A stretch of DNA of 64,000 nt, from positions 142,989 through 206,988 of the forward strand of contig CATGLK010000001.1 in the NCBI GenBank assembly GCA_949538735.1. The letters are read 5' to 3'. How positions within the stretch are numbered: the stretch's first letter is position 1; the number at the start of each line of letters is the position of its first letter. Under the pieces are notes generated by a model, which saw only the letters and a program-made list of their open reading frames with translations, had not been told where the DNA came from and did no database searches. Below, piece after piece: positions 27,646 to 35,914 of this stretch. Both the position numbers and the translations under genes were made by a program. Source of the stretch: an uncultured Clostridia bacterium. Its GTDB lineage: Bacteria > Bacillota > Clostridia > TANB77 > CAG-508.

Positions 27646-30600
27646 TATAATACGTATTTTTTAATTAGTACTATTCCACCTGCTATTGTAATTAATATTG
27701 TAAATCCTAATGTAAAGTAAATTCTTGTTTGACCTGTTTTTATTGATAACATTACTGGTGCATCATCTATATCGTCTTCTCCTGGTTTTTTGTTATCAGG
27801 TGTTGAATCTTTATCTGGAACATCATATTCGTTATAGTCTTCTGATATTTCTGCTGTGTTTACTTTTAGTCCCATATTATTTTGATTATTTTCCCATGTA
27901 AGTAATACTTCTACATCAGCATATTCTCCTGGTTTTAATAATGTGTTTTCTAGTAATCTTGTTGATATTACATTATTTCCTTCATCTGTCCAACCTGGGT
28001 TATCTGCTGCAACAAATTTTAGTCCTTCTGGGATATAGTCTGTTACTTCTTTTGCATAACCTTCTAGGTCACCTTCGTTTATTACTCTTATTGAATATCT
28101 AAATTTAACTGTTACTTCATTTAATTTTTTTCTGTCTAATTCTACTTTAACTATATCTTCTGGGTCATCATATGGTTGATGTCCTGTGTTTGTTATTACT
28201 GTTCCTTTTTTGTCTGTTACTATTGCTTGTGTTACCCATTTTCTTAATGCTAAGTCAAATTCTTTTACTATTACTTTTTCAAAGTCGTCATCATCTTGTT
28301 GACCAGGCACATATTCTCCCTTTTCATTATCTTTATATGTTGGTAAGTTTTCGTCTTTTGGTAATTCCACATTGTTTTCTTGAGAATCTCTATCTGCTAC
28401 TGGTTCTTTATTATAATCTTCATATTTTGTTATATCAGCAATATTTGTGATATTTTGGTTTGTTGGTGCGTCTCCAACTACTTTACACATAATTGGCACT
28501 TCTTTATATGATAGTACATATTCATCATTATCATCTTTTACAGCTTTTTTTATCAAACTATCTTCAGAACTTAAATATGTTGTAGTTACTGTTCTTCCGT
28601 CTTCTGATACATCCCAACCATATTGTTTATTAAATTCGCTATCTACAAATTCTAAATGTGGTGGTAAGTGGTCTTTTATTTCTGCTGCATATCCGTCGAT
28701 GTCACCTTCGTTGTAAACTCTTAACATATATACAACTATGTCATTTCTTTGTACTAACACTGGTTCTTTTGTGTGATTATATGTAGCTGTTGTAATTCTT
28801 TTTTCGTCTTCACCTATTGTATTTAATTTTGATGTATCTACTATTGGCGCTCTTTTATATGAACCGTCTTCGTTTCTTAAATATTCACTATTTTCTATTG
28901 TTTCATCTTTGCTTACTGCTATTATGAATTTCCTTAATGCTAGGTCAAATACTTCTAATGTGATATTATCGTAATCTTCGTCATCTTCGTATTTTTTCCA
29001 TACTTCTGTATCTGAGTCTCTATCATTTACTGGATTATTTTCGCTGTCAGTGTCTTCTGTTATTGCTGCTTCGTTTCTTATTATTGTTCCAGTTGTGTTT
29101 TCTGAAACAACTTTCATTTTTACATATACTTCTTTATATGAAATATCTTTTTCTGTTTTTGTTCCGTCATTTTCTCCAAATGCTTTTATTAAGTTTCCAT
29201 TTGTTGTTGTTTCATTTTCCTTTGATAGATAGTCTGTTGAAATTTGAACTATTCTATCTTTTGTTTCTTCATCATATACAAATTTTCCCCATAAATATTT
29301 TTGGTTAAATTCAATTGCTTCTTTTTCGGCTGCTGTTAATGTTGTATCTTTTTCTAAATCTTCTGGAGACATCCATAAAAATTCTAATCCTTCTGGAATA
29401 TCTTCTGTTATTTCTGAAGCATATCCGTCTATTGTTCCTTCGTTATAAACTCTAAGTGCATATGTTACTATATCACCTTTTTTTACTCCATATGGTTTTT
29501 TATTTAATGTATAATCACCTGTTGTTATTTTGTTACCATTTTCGTCTGTTGTGTTTAGTTTGCTAACATCAACTTTTTCTATTCTTTCTGGTACTTTTTT
29601 ATCATTTACTTCAAATATTCTTTTTATTAATTTTAAGTCAAATGCCTCTTCAACTTCTATTTCTACTGAGATTTCTGCTGGCACTTCTTCTGGTTCTTTT
29701 TCTGGTATTAATACTGGTTGTGTTGTGTTTCCTGGTGCTGTATATAAGTTTAATACTGAATTTGAATATTTTATTTTTGTTGCTACTGAGAATGTTTTTC
29801 CTTTAGTTTTTGGAACTGAAATATAGAAGTTTTCTCCTACTAAATCTTTTATTGTTGTTCCTTCTGCTACTGGTTGTTCACTTGCATTTAATAAAGTATA
29901 TTCATCTTCATCTATTGTACTTCCATTTGCTTTAAATGCAAACTCTATATCATATGGTATTGTGTTTCCTTCTGTTTCTGTTATATTTATTGGTCCTAAT
30001 ACATAATTATTTCCAACTTCTTTATATCCTAAGCTCGTTGTTGTAAGTGATGCTGGCACTGTTGTAGTTTCTGGATTTGCATAATTTGTTGAATTTTTCT
30101 TTGCTGTTTGTATTAAATATCTATATAATATTTCTGCTTGTTGTTGTCTTTGAGCTCCATAAGAATTATTTATTGCTACACCTGTTGGATTATGTTGTAT
30201 TAAATTTTGGTAAGTAGTTCCGTTTTCTGTGTACCATAACCACCCTGTTGTGTCTGCTCCTGTTTTGTCAAAAGTTGTTTTTCCTTCTTCATAGTTTGTG
30301 AAATACCAAAATGCTGCCTGTTGAACTGCTGCTATTTCATCTCTTGTTAAAACTGTATCCCATTCTTCTGCATTAATTCCAGCTGCCTTTAAATATTCTG
30401 CTTTTTGATTTTCGTCATCACTTATTAAATATAACATATCTCCTAATGCTAATATTGAATTATATTTACTAACTTGAACTTCTGTTGCAGTTGAAGAAGC
30501 TTTGTATGGTACTGTTCCTTCTACTATTGATCTTAACACATCACTTGTTTCTGCTATTGTGCCTCTTTGAGTCTTCATGTTAAATGACATTGTATATTCA

Positions 30601-30929
30601 TCACGCTTATGTGTGTTTGTAAAACCTATTCCTGCTTTTAGACAATATATATTTTTTGCACCATCTGCTTTTAAACTAGCATCTGATCCTAAGCCTGTAT
30701 ATTCTACAATATTCCAAATTTTGTTACTTTCTCCTGTTTCTCCATTTGTATTTGGATCACCTATTGCATATCCTAAATTTGGCGTATCATTTGTTCTTAT
30801 TTCTGTTATTCCTAGATACATTGGTAATGTTACCGCATTTACTGTATTAGGCATTGCCATTGCCAACACTGCTAACATTATTACCATCATAATTCCTATT
30901 AGTGCTATTTTTTTTACTTTTGAGCTCAT
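27645..30929 (-). CDS. second thioester-domain surface adhesin, paralogue of the first
   Basis: This 1094-residue protein has a signal peptide (IALIGIMMVIMLAVLAM), then the same thioester domain (Cys in NIYCLKAGIGF, Gln in AVQQAAFWYFTNYEEG), and fewer stalk modules than its neighbour. The last modules are nearly identical to those of the first protein (NEGDIDGYAAEIKDHLPPHL, TDYIPEGLKFVAADNPGW). The C-terminus is SIKTGQTRIYF, a membrane helix, then KKYVL. It stands upstream on the same strand, so the pair arose by tandem duplication with loss or gain of stalk units. AAGGGAGAAGAAAAG precedes the ATG. Binding target unknown. Confidence 0.88.
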   Translation of the reverse strand: MSSKVKKIALIGIMMVIMLAVLAMAMPNTVNAVTLPMYLGITEIRTNDTPNLGYAIGDPNTNGETGESNKIWNIVEYTGLGSDASLKADGAKNIYCLKAGIGFTNTHKRDEYTMSFNMKTQRGTIAETSDVLRSIVEGTVPYKASSTATEVQVSKYNSILALGDMLYLISDDENQKAEYLKAAGINAEEWDTVLTRDEIAAVQQAAFWYFTNYEEGKTTFDKTGADTTGWLWYTENGTTYQNLIQHNPTGVAINNSYGAQRQQQAEILYRYLIQTAKKNSTNYANPETTTVPASLTTTSLGYKEVGNNYVLGPINITETEGNTIPYDIEFAFKANGSTIDEDEYTLLNASEQPVAEGTTIKDLVGENFYISVPKTKGKTFSVATKIKYSNSVLNLYTAPGNTTQPVLIPEKEPEEVPAEISVEIEVEEAFDLKLIKRIFEVNDKKVPERIEKVDVSKLNTTDENGNKITTGDYTLNKKPYGVKKGDIVTYALRVYNEGTIDGYASEITEDIPEGLEFLWMSPEDLEKDTTLTAAEKEAIEFNQKYLWGKFVYDEETKDRIVQISTDYLSKENETTTNGNLIKAFGENDGTKTEKDISYKEVYVKMKVVSENTTGTIIRNEAAITEDTDSENNPVNDRDSDTEVWKKYEDDEDYDNITLEVFDLALRKFIIAVSKDETIENSEYLRNEDGSYKRAPIVDTSKLNTIGEDEKRITTATYNHTKEPVLVQRNDIVVYMLRVYNEGDIDGYAAEIKDHLPPHLEFVDSEFNKQYGWDVSEDGRTVTTTYLSSEDSLIKKAVKDDNDEYVLSYKEVPIMCKVVGDAPTNQNITNIADITKYEDYNKEPVADRDSQENNVELPKDENLPTYKDNEKGEYVPGQQDDDDFEKVIVKEFDLALRKWVTQAIVTDKKGTVITNTGHQPYDDPEDIVKVELDRKKLNEVTVKFRYSIRVINEGDLEGYAKEVTDYIPEGLKFVAADNPGWTDEGNNVISTRLLENTLLKPGEYADVEVLLTWENNQNNMGLKVNTAEISEDYNEYDVPDKDSTPDNKKPGEDDIDDAPVMLSIKTGQTRIYFTLGFTILITIAGGIVLIKKYVL

Positions 30930-30968
30930 CTTTTCTTCTCCCTTACTTTTATATTATCTCCTATTACA

Positions 30969-30996
30969 ATTTTACTCTCTTTTTGACAATAGTCAA
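30969..30996 (-). promoter_or_regulatory. candidate promoter of the adhesin genes
   Basis: On the minus strand TTGACT (30996-30991), 16 bases, TAAAAT (30974-30969), about 40 bases before the start codon. Confidence 0.45.
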
Positions 30997-31235
30997 GGGG
31001 CTTTTTTTCCAATAAATTTCCCCCTATTTTTATGTCTTTTTTATGCCTACGGAGATTGGTTTGTGGTAGTCTGTTTAAAAATAACCCCACTTATTACAAT
31101 TATATTACATTTTTGTAATAAAATCAATATTTTTGGGGTGTTTTGATGCTTTTTTGCTTATTTCCGTAGTGTTTTTGCCATTTTAATATTTTGCATATTT
31201 ATTTTTTTATTTTCATATATTTTATTGGTGATATT
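30997..31235. other. divergent intergenic region with nested inverted repeats
   Basis: The region between the divergent adhesin and D,D-carboxypeptidase genes holds two nested inverted pairs. One is CTACGGA near 31051 with TCCGTAG near 31162. The other is AACCCCAC near 31082 with TTGGGGTGTT near 31133. No frame is visible. The structure could be an operator or an RNA hairpin; I cannot tell which. Confidence 0.35.
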
Positions 31236-32504
31236 ATGAATTTAAAAAACTTTTATTTGAAAGCAATTTGTTTTTCTCTAATCTTTTTAACACTATTAAA
31301 TATTAATTGTTCTTTTGCAGATGATGAAGAAGATGACGAAGAAACACTATCTATAATAAATGAAACAATCACAACATCAAGTAACAGCACATCTCCACTA
31401 GAATTAAACGCTCGCTCTTGCATTGTTTTAGACAGATTGAGCAAAACTATAATTTATGGAAAAAACGAAGACAATAAAGTAAAAATGGCATCAACCACAA
31501 AAATTATGACAGCAACAGTTATAATAGAAAATTGCGATTTAAACCAAACCATAGAAGTATCTAAAAAAGCAGCTGGCACAGGTGGCTCAAGATTAGGACT
31601 AAAAACAGGTGACAAAATAACAATTCGAGATTTACTTTATGGACTAATGCTATGCTCTGGAAATGACGCTGCCGTAGCATTAGCTGAAACAGCTGGTGGT
31701 TCTGTTGCTGGATTTTCAGAAATGATGAACAACAAGGCAAAAGAACTTGGACTTTATAATAGCCACTTTGAATCTCCACATGGCCTAGATTCTAATGGAC
31801 ATTATACAACAGCATATGAACTTGCATTACTTACAGATTACGCACTAAAAAACGAAACATTTGCAAACATTGTGGGAACAAAAAACTATACTGTTACAAT
31901 TAATGGATATCCAAAAAGCTTAAACAATACCAACGAATTACTAGGCATTTTAAATGGTGTATATGGTGTAAAAACAGGATTTACCAATGGCGCTAACCGC
32001 TGTCTAGTAACAGCTTGCAAACGTGGTGATATGGATATAATCTGCATTGTACTTGGCTGTGATACTAAAAAATTTAGAACATCTGATAGTGTAAAACTTA
32101 TTGAATATGCTTTTAAAAACTTTGAATATGTAAATATAGGAAAACTTGTAGATGATAAATTTGAAGAATGGAAAGCGGAAAATCATAGTCAAGATAAGAA
32201 TTACTTTAACATATATAAGGCTAGTAACTCCGCAAAATTGGAAATAAATTATTCTGCTTTGTCACAATCTGTTATTCCTGTTTTGAAAAGTGATATTCCT
32301 TCTATCAAAGTTGATATTGAAATGGCTAAGTCTTTTGAGGCTCCTGTTTTGAGTGATAATGTTATTGGTGGGATTACGATATCGTCTGATAGTGGTTTTA
32401 TTGATTATTGTAATGTTTTTACTACTAATGAAGTTCCTAAGAAGAGTGTTTATGAATATTTTGTTGATTTGATGAAGTTTGATTTTTTGCAAAATTGCCA
32501 ATAG
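31236..32504 (+). CDS. dacF: D-alanyl-D-alanine carboxypeptidase (S11 penicillin-binding protein)
   Basis: This 422-residue secreted protein has a signal peptide (FSLIFLTLLNINCSF) and an acidic stretch, then the three active-site motifs of the S11 family: STTK (Ser86), SGN in LCSGNDAAVALAE, and KTG in YGVKTGFTNGANRC. It trims the terminal D-Ala of peptidoglycan stem peptides. DacF/DacB-type enzymes are common in spore formers. The ATG at 31236 follows TTGGTGAT. The last residues and the TAG stop are supplied by a GGGACGG repeat (TTGCCAATAGGGACGG), so the natural C-terminus may have been altered by a repeat insertion. Confidence 0.9.
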   Translation: MNLKNFYLKAICFSLIFLTLLNINCSFADDEEDDEETLSIINETITTSSNSTSPLELNARSCIVLDRLSKTIIYGKNEDNKVKMASTTKIMTATVIIENCDLNQTIEVSKKAAGTGGSRLGLKTGDKITIRDLLYGLMLCSGNDAAVALAETAGGSVAGFSEMMNNKAKELGLYNSHFESPHGLDSNGHYTTAYELALLTDYALKNETFANIVGTKNYTVTINGYPKSLNNTNELLGILNGVYGVKTGFTNGANRCLVTACKRGDMDIICIVLGCDTKKFRTSDSVKLIEYAFKNFEYVNIGKLVDDKFEEWKAENHSQDKNYFNIYKASNSAKLEINYSALSQSVIPVLKSDIPSIKVDIEMAKSFEAPVLSDNVIGGITISSDSGFIDYCNVFTTNEVPKKSVYEYFVDLMKFDFLQNCQ

Positions 32505-32557
32505 GGACGGACCTTTTTGGCAATAAATTGCCATTGGGGACGGTCCTTTTGGGCAGA
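32494..32557. repeat. GGGACGGACC/TTGGCAA repeat pair overlapping the dacF stop
   Basis: Two direct units (TTGCCAATAGGGACGGACC and TTGCCATTGGGGACGGTCC, each followed by a T run and GGCA). The stop codon of the D,D-carboxypeptidase is the TAG within the first unit. Confidence 0.9.
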
Positions 32558-32605
32558 AATCTATCAACATGCCAACAGACTCCCTTTTTATAAAGAATTA
32601 AAACA

Positions 32606-32660
32606 AATAAAAGAAGCTTTATGATATGTAATCACATTGCTTCTTCTTATTTATAAAATA
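32606..32660 (-). terminator. terminator of the second Rpn gene, duplicated near acpP
   Basis: AAGAAGAAGC and GCTTCTTTT arms enclose TTTATGATATGTAATCA on the plus strand. The same sequence, with few changes, occurs at 35457-35517 after acpP. It serves as a terminator, and the two copies bracket the Rpn/pilin-like segment as direct repeats. Confidence 0.75.
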
Positions 32661-32662
32661 TT

Positions 32663-33562
32663 TTATCTATTTTCCATTAGTTTTTCTATTTCTTTTTTAG
32701 TTAGTTCAGTAACTCTTCTTATTGTTTCTATATCTACATTTTCCTTTAACATCTTTTTAGCAATGTCTTTTTCCTTTTCTTCAATCGCATAACTTATTCT
32801 AGTATTTTCATCATATCTAGCGACATCTCTTAAAAATTGTGCCCAGTCCTCTGCTTCGCTTAACTCTTTATTCTCTTCATTTACTCTAGCTATATCTACA
32901 TTTCTTTGAATCGCCATTTCAATCGCCCCCTCATTCCCCAAAATTAGATTTAGCCAATCTGCTAATTCTCCTTTGGGATTTTTCATTTTTTTAAACTTTT
33001 TTAAATCAATTATATGTACTTCTATTTTATCTGTTATATATTCGTCTTCTTTTCCTTTTAATATTGAACTTACTATTTCATTTTCATCTTTGCACTCTTC
33101 AAATTTTAGATGTGCTATTTGGTGATATTCTTTCCTGTTAAAGTAACTAAAATCTATTATTGCTATTGCTATAACTTTATTAATTTGCTTGTAATCTTGT
33201 TTCTTTTTTATATCATTAAAATATATTTTACATATATAAAATGTTATTCTTTCTCCTATGTTTTTTTCATTCTTCACTTGCATCTCAATTGTTGCTATTG
33301 TTCCGTCTGATAGTTTCGCTTTAACATCTACCACTCCCAATTTTGCCTCTTTATTATCTCTTGGTAATTCCGAATTTTCTATTTCTAAGCTATCTATTTT
33401 TATTTTTAAAATTGCTTGCAATAGTCCTTTTAAATTTTCTTCTTTTCCATTTACTCCAAATAGATTTTTAAACATATAATCGTTCTTTGCTGGAATTCTT
33501 ACTATTTTGCCATTTTCATAGGTTATCCCATATTTGTCTTTTTCGTATACTTTTCCCTTCAT
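32663..33562 (-). CDS. Rpn-family recombination-promoting nuclease (PD-(D/E)XK)
   Basis: This 299-residue protein has the family opening RIPAKNDYMFKNLFG, the nuclease core GVVDVKAKLSDG (candidate Asp79) with TIEMQV (Glu93-x-Gln95), the middle block VHIIDLKKF, and a C-terminal helix VDIETIRRVTELTKKEIEKL shared with the Rpn protein at 9873. Expected activity is DNA cleavage that promotes recombination. GAAAGGAAG precedes the ATG. The gene and the pilin-like gene next to it lie between two copies of a 55-base direct repeat. Confidence 0.85.
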   Translation of the reverse strand: MKGKVYEKDKYGITYENGKIVRIPAKNDYMFKNLFGVNGKEENLKGLLQAILKIKIDSLEIENSELPRDNKEAKLGVVDVKAKLSDGTIATIEMQVKNEKNIGERITFYICKIYFNDIKKKQDYKQINKVIAIAIIDFSYFNRKEYHQIAHLKFEECKDENEIVSSILKGKEDEYITDKIEVHIIDLKKFKKMKNPKGELADWLNLILGNEGAIEMAIQRNVDIARVNEENKELSEAEDWAQFLRDVARYDENTRISYAIEEKEKDIAKKMLKENVDIETIRRVTELTKKEIEKLMENR

Positions 33563-33989
33563 GTATCTTCCTTTCTTATTTTACCACAAAGCATATGTTT
33601 ATTCAAGAGTTAATTTGTGTTTTATGGTAAATTTTTTGTGAATTATTAATTAGACATAAATTTTGCTACTTTGATTTAATTTTGATATAAATATCTTGTT
33701 TTATTAACTAGTATTTGGAATTATAAACTTTTTATAAAAAAGTCGTGTTGACACAAATTATAATTTTATATTATCTTGGAATTTTTTAGATTTAATTAGA
33801 ATTAATATTTTATTTGCCCTAAGCTTGAGCTCTTGAATTGTCATAAATATAAATAAATTTTTATATAGTGGAATTATGACTTTGGGTTTTAAAACTCTTG
33901 AATTAGCATTTTTTATGCTAATTAATTTGAAACTATATTACTACATTTTTATAAAAGTTTCAAGTATTTTTACTTTTCTTTTTAAAATT
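33563..33989. other. AT-rich intergenic stretch with one hairpin
   Basis: No credible frame is present. At 33901-33923 AATTAGCAT and ATGCTAATT form a perfect 9-bp stem with a five-T loop. Nothing else is recognised. Confidence 0.5.
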
Positions 33990-34023
33990 TTCGCCTAGGC
34001 GAACCAACGGCCCACCATAGGCG
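33990..34023 (-). other. GC-rich palindrome/hairpin downstream of the variable-region gene
   Basis: TTCGCCTAGGCGAA is a perfect 14-base palindrome. A further CGCCTA/TAGGCG pair spans 33992-34023. The patch is clearly richer in G+C than the surrounding DNA and lies about 30 bases after the stop of the pilin-like gene. DGR targets carry such hairpins just 3' of the variable region. Confidence 0.55.
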
Positions 34024-34031
34024 ATTACTTC

Positions 34032-35279
34032 TTATTTTAATATCCAAGCCTTTCCTTGTTCACTTCCATCTTTTGTTGTATCACTTGTGTCTATTTGGAC
34101 ACTAGATCTTAGAGTTACAATCGGACGGACGGCACACGCATACGCACTCTCGCGGGAATAACCGCTGGTATAAGCATAGAACAAACACCAGTTACGAACA
34201 TCTCCGCTGTCCACAAGGCGCACACGGAAGTACGAGTTGTCAATGCTCGCATCCACGCTGCGAGAAGCAAGCCAATAGAATATTGGGTAATTTTCTTCAC
34301 TATAATCTCCTGTATAAGTTTTTGATTCTTCGATTAGTGTGTCATATAGTGGTATTTTTTCATTAACTGTATAATAGTAGTGCGTATTATCTACTGTTAC
34401 AGGATTTTCTGTTGTTGCATTTCTAAAAGTATTTGTATCTTTATCCCAAAACGGTCCACCTGACGTGTATGTTTTAGTTCTATTATTTAAATAGTAATCT
34501 TTATCCTCCCAATCACTTGTTTCAGGATTAAATCCTGTTAAGTTATTTATATCATCAACATTTATACTTCTTGCTGTTCCATATGTCGGATTTGCATATA
34601 ACTTTGAACACAAATTATTTAGTATTGTTTCAGAATTTAAAAATCCATTTTGTGATTTTAAATATAAACCAGTAGTTCCGTCACTTGATAAAGTATTATT
34701 AACTGCTACTATTTCTACATCTCCATTTGCTTTTTTATTTATAACTCTCCACAATGTAGTTGTATTTGTATTAAATGTTTGTGATGTTTCATATCCTGTG
34801 TCTGGCTCTCCGTCTTCTTTTGTTCTATAAGTTTGAACTGTTAATTTGTCTCCATAATTTACGTAATCTCCAACTTTTAATTCTGCTACTGACATTGAGC
34901 TATTTGTACCTTCTAATTTACCATTATAAATCTCAGATACTTTTATTGTATGTTTTTCGTCTTTTGTTTTTAATTCCAAAGTTGCAATATCTTCTGCTGT
35001 TATCTCTTCAGGTACATCTTTAAAATATTTATCTAATACTCCTTTTAAATCTCCTGTTGTAAGCTTTCCTTCTTTATCTGACTGAATTGCTAAAATGTCC
35101 AACTTTGCATTTTCAATTACTTCTGCTCTTTCTGTCTTTTCTTTGGCACTTGCTGCCTTTGTTAACACACCATTATCTCCTGTTAATGTTGCTATTGCTA
35201 CACCTGCTAATATTAGTAATACTATAATTGTTATTACTAGTGCTATTAGCGTTATCCCCTTTTCTTTGTTTTGTTTCAT
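34032..35279 (-). CDS. pilin-like protein with DGR-type variable C-terminus
   Basis: This 415-residue protein has an N-terminal prepilin-like helix (KGITLIALVITIIVLLILAG). A middle domain begins at about residue 125 (VAELKVGDYVNYGD) and contains LWRVINKKANGDVEIVAVN. The C-terminal block runs FYWLASRSVDAS, YFRVRLVDSGDV, AYACAVRPIVTL. This block is the hallmark of a family of clostridial C-type-lectin-fold proteins diversified by retroelements. DNA coding it (34121-34280) is about 54% G+C by my count (86 of 160) and poor in coding-strand A (24 of 160), unlike all around it. A hairpin lies downstream. The start ATG follows AAAGGGG. No reverse transcriptase or template repeat is in the window. 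Confidence 0.8.
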   Translation of the reverse strand: MKQNKEKGITLIALVITIIVLLILAGVAIATLTGDNGVLTKAASAKEKTERAEVIENAKLDILAIQSDKEGKLTTGDLKGVLDKYFKDVPEEITAEDIATLELKTKDEKHTIKVSEIYNGKLEGTNSSMSVAELKVGDYVNYGDKLTVQTYRTKEDGEPDTGYETSQTFNTNTTTLWRVINKKANGDVEIVAVNNTLSSDGTTGLYLKSQNGFLNSETILNNLCSKLYANPTYGTARSINVDDINNLTGFNPETSDWEDKDYYLNNRTKTYTSGGPFWDKDTNTFRNATTENPVTVDNTHYYYTVNEKIPLYDTLIEESKTYTGDYSEENYPIFYWLASRSVDASIDNSYFRVRLVDSGDVRNWCLFYAYTSGYSRESAYACAVRPIVTLRSSVQIDTSDTTKDGSEQGKAWILK

Positions 35280-35310
35280 TTAAAAACCCCTTTCTTTTGT
35301 TTATTGACAT

Positions 35311-35338
35311 TTTATAATTTATATGTGAATTACGTCAA
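35311..35338 (-). promoter_or_regulatory. promoter of the variable-region gene
   Basis: On the minus strand TTGACG (35338-35333), 16 bases, TATAAA (35316-35311). The -35 box lies within a TTGACGT half-site that recurs as a palindrome at 35412-35428. Confidence 0.5.
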
Positions 35339-35411
35339 CAAGTATACCTTATCTCTATTTTTTAGTATTTACTTTTCTCATTTTGTTATTCACATTTATA
35401 TTGTATATCAG

Positions 35412-35428
35412 TTGACGTACAACGTCAA
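35412..35428. promoter_or_regulatory. TTGACGT palindrome, possible operator
   Basis: TTGACGT, three bases, ACGTCAA: a perfect 7-bp inverted repeat about 140 bases upstream of the variable-region gene. A third ACGTCAA half-site overlaps that gene's promoter. Confidence 0.4.
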
Positions 35429-35456
35429 TATGGTAGATAAAAAAAGAGTTGGAAAG

Positions 35457-35517
35457 CAAATAGAAGAAGCTTTATGATATGTAATCATCGCTTCTTCTTA
35501 TTTTATAAAATATTTCT
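35457..35517 (-). terminator. acpP terminator, duplicated near the second Rpn gene
   Basis: GAAGAAGC, a 17-19 base loop, GCTTCTTC with T/A runs on both sides. It directly follows acpP and is nearly identical to 32606-32660. Confidence 0.75.
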
Positions 35518-35519
35518 AT

Positions 35520-35762
35520 TTATTCAACATTTTCTTTTATGTAGTCAACTACATCTCCTACTGTTACAACTTTTTCTGCATCAGCATCTGGAATTTCAAT
35601 ATTGAATTCTTCTTCTAATGCCATTACTAATTCTACTATATCTAATGAATCAGCACCTAAATCATCTATAAAAGATGCTTCTAATGTAACTGAGTTTTCT
35701 GCTACTCCTAATTGTTCTACAATTATCCCTTTTACTTTTTCTAATACTTCTTCTGAACTCAT
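35520..35762 (-). CDS. acpP: acyl carrier protein
   Basis: This 80-residue acidic protein has the phosphopantetheine attachment motif [10 protein letters not shown] (Ser39), typical of fatty-acid-synthesis ACPs, ending [13 protein letters not shown]. The ATG at 35762 is preceded by GAGAGGAGG about ten bases upstream; the open frame to 35786 would include that site. It follows plsX, the usual pairing for phospholipid and fatty acid synthesis, but has a promoter of its own and the duplicated terminator. Confidence 0.96.
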   Translation of the reverse strand: MSSEEVLEKVKGIIVEQLGVAENSVTLEASFIDDLGADSLDIVELVMALEEEFNIEIPDADAEKVVTVGDVVDYIKENVE

Positions 35763-35810
35763 AACTTCGAGTCCACCTCCTCTCAAGTTTACTATTATAT
35801 TTATATTCCA

Positions 35811-35839
35811 TTTATATTATATGTTTGTATATTTGTCAA
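35811..35839 (-). promoter_or_regulatory. acpP: promoter of acpP
   Basis: On the minus strand TTGACA (35839-35834), 17 bases, TATAAA (35816-35811), about 45 bases before the acpP start codon. Confidence 0.6.
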
Positions 35840-35914
35840 GTAAAATCGATATTTTTTTAAAATTTATACTACTGGGTCAGTAAAAGACCTGCCATTCTTG
35901 ACTTACAAACATTT

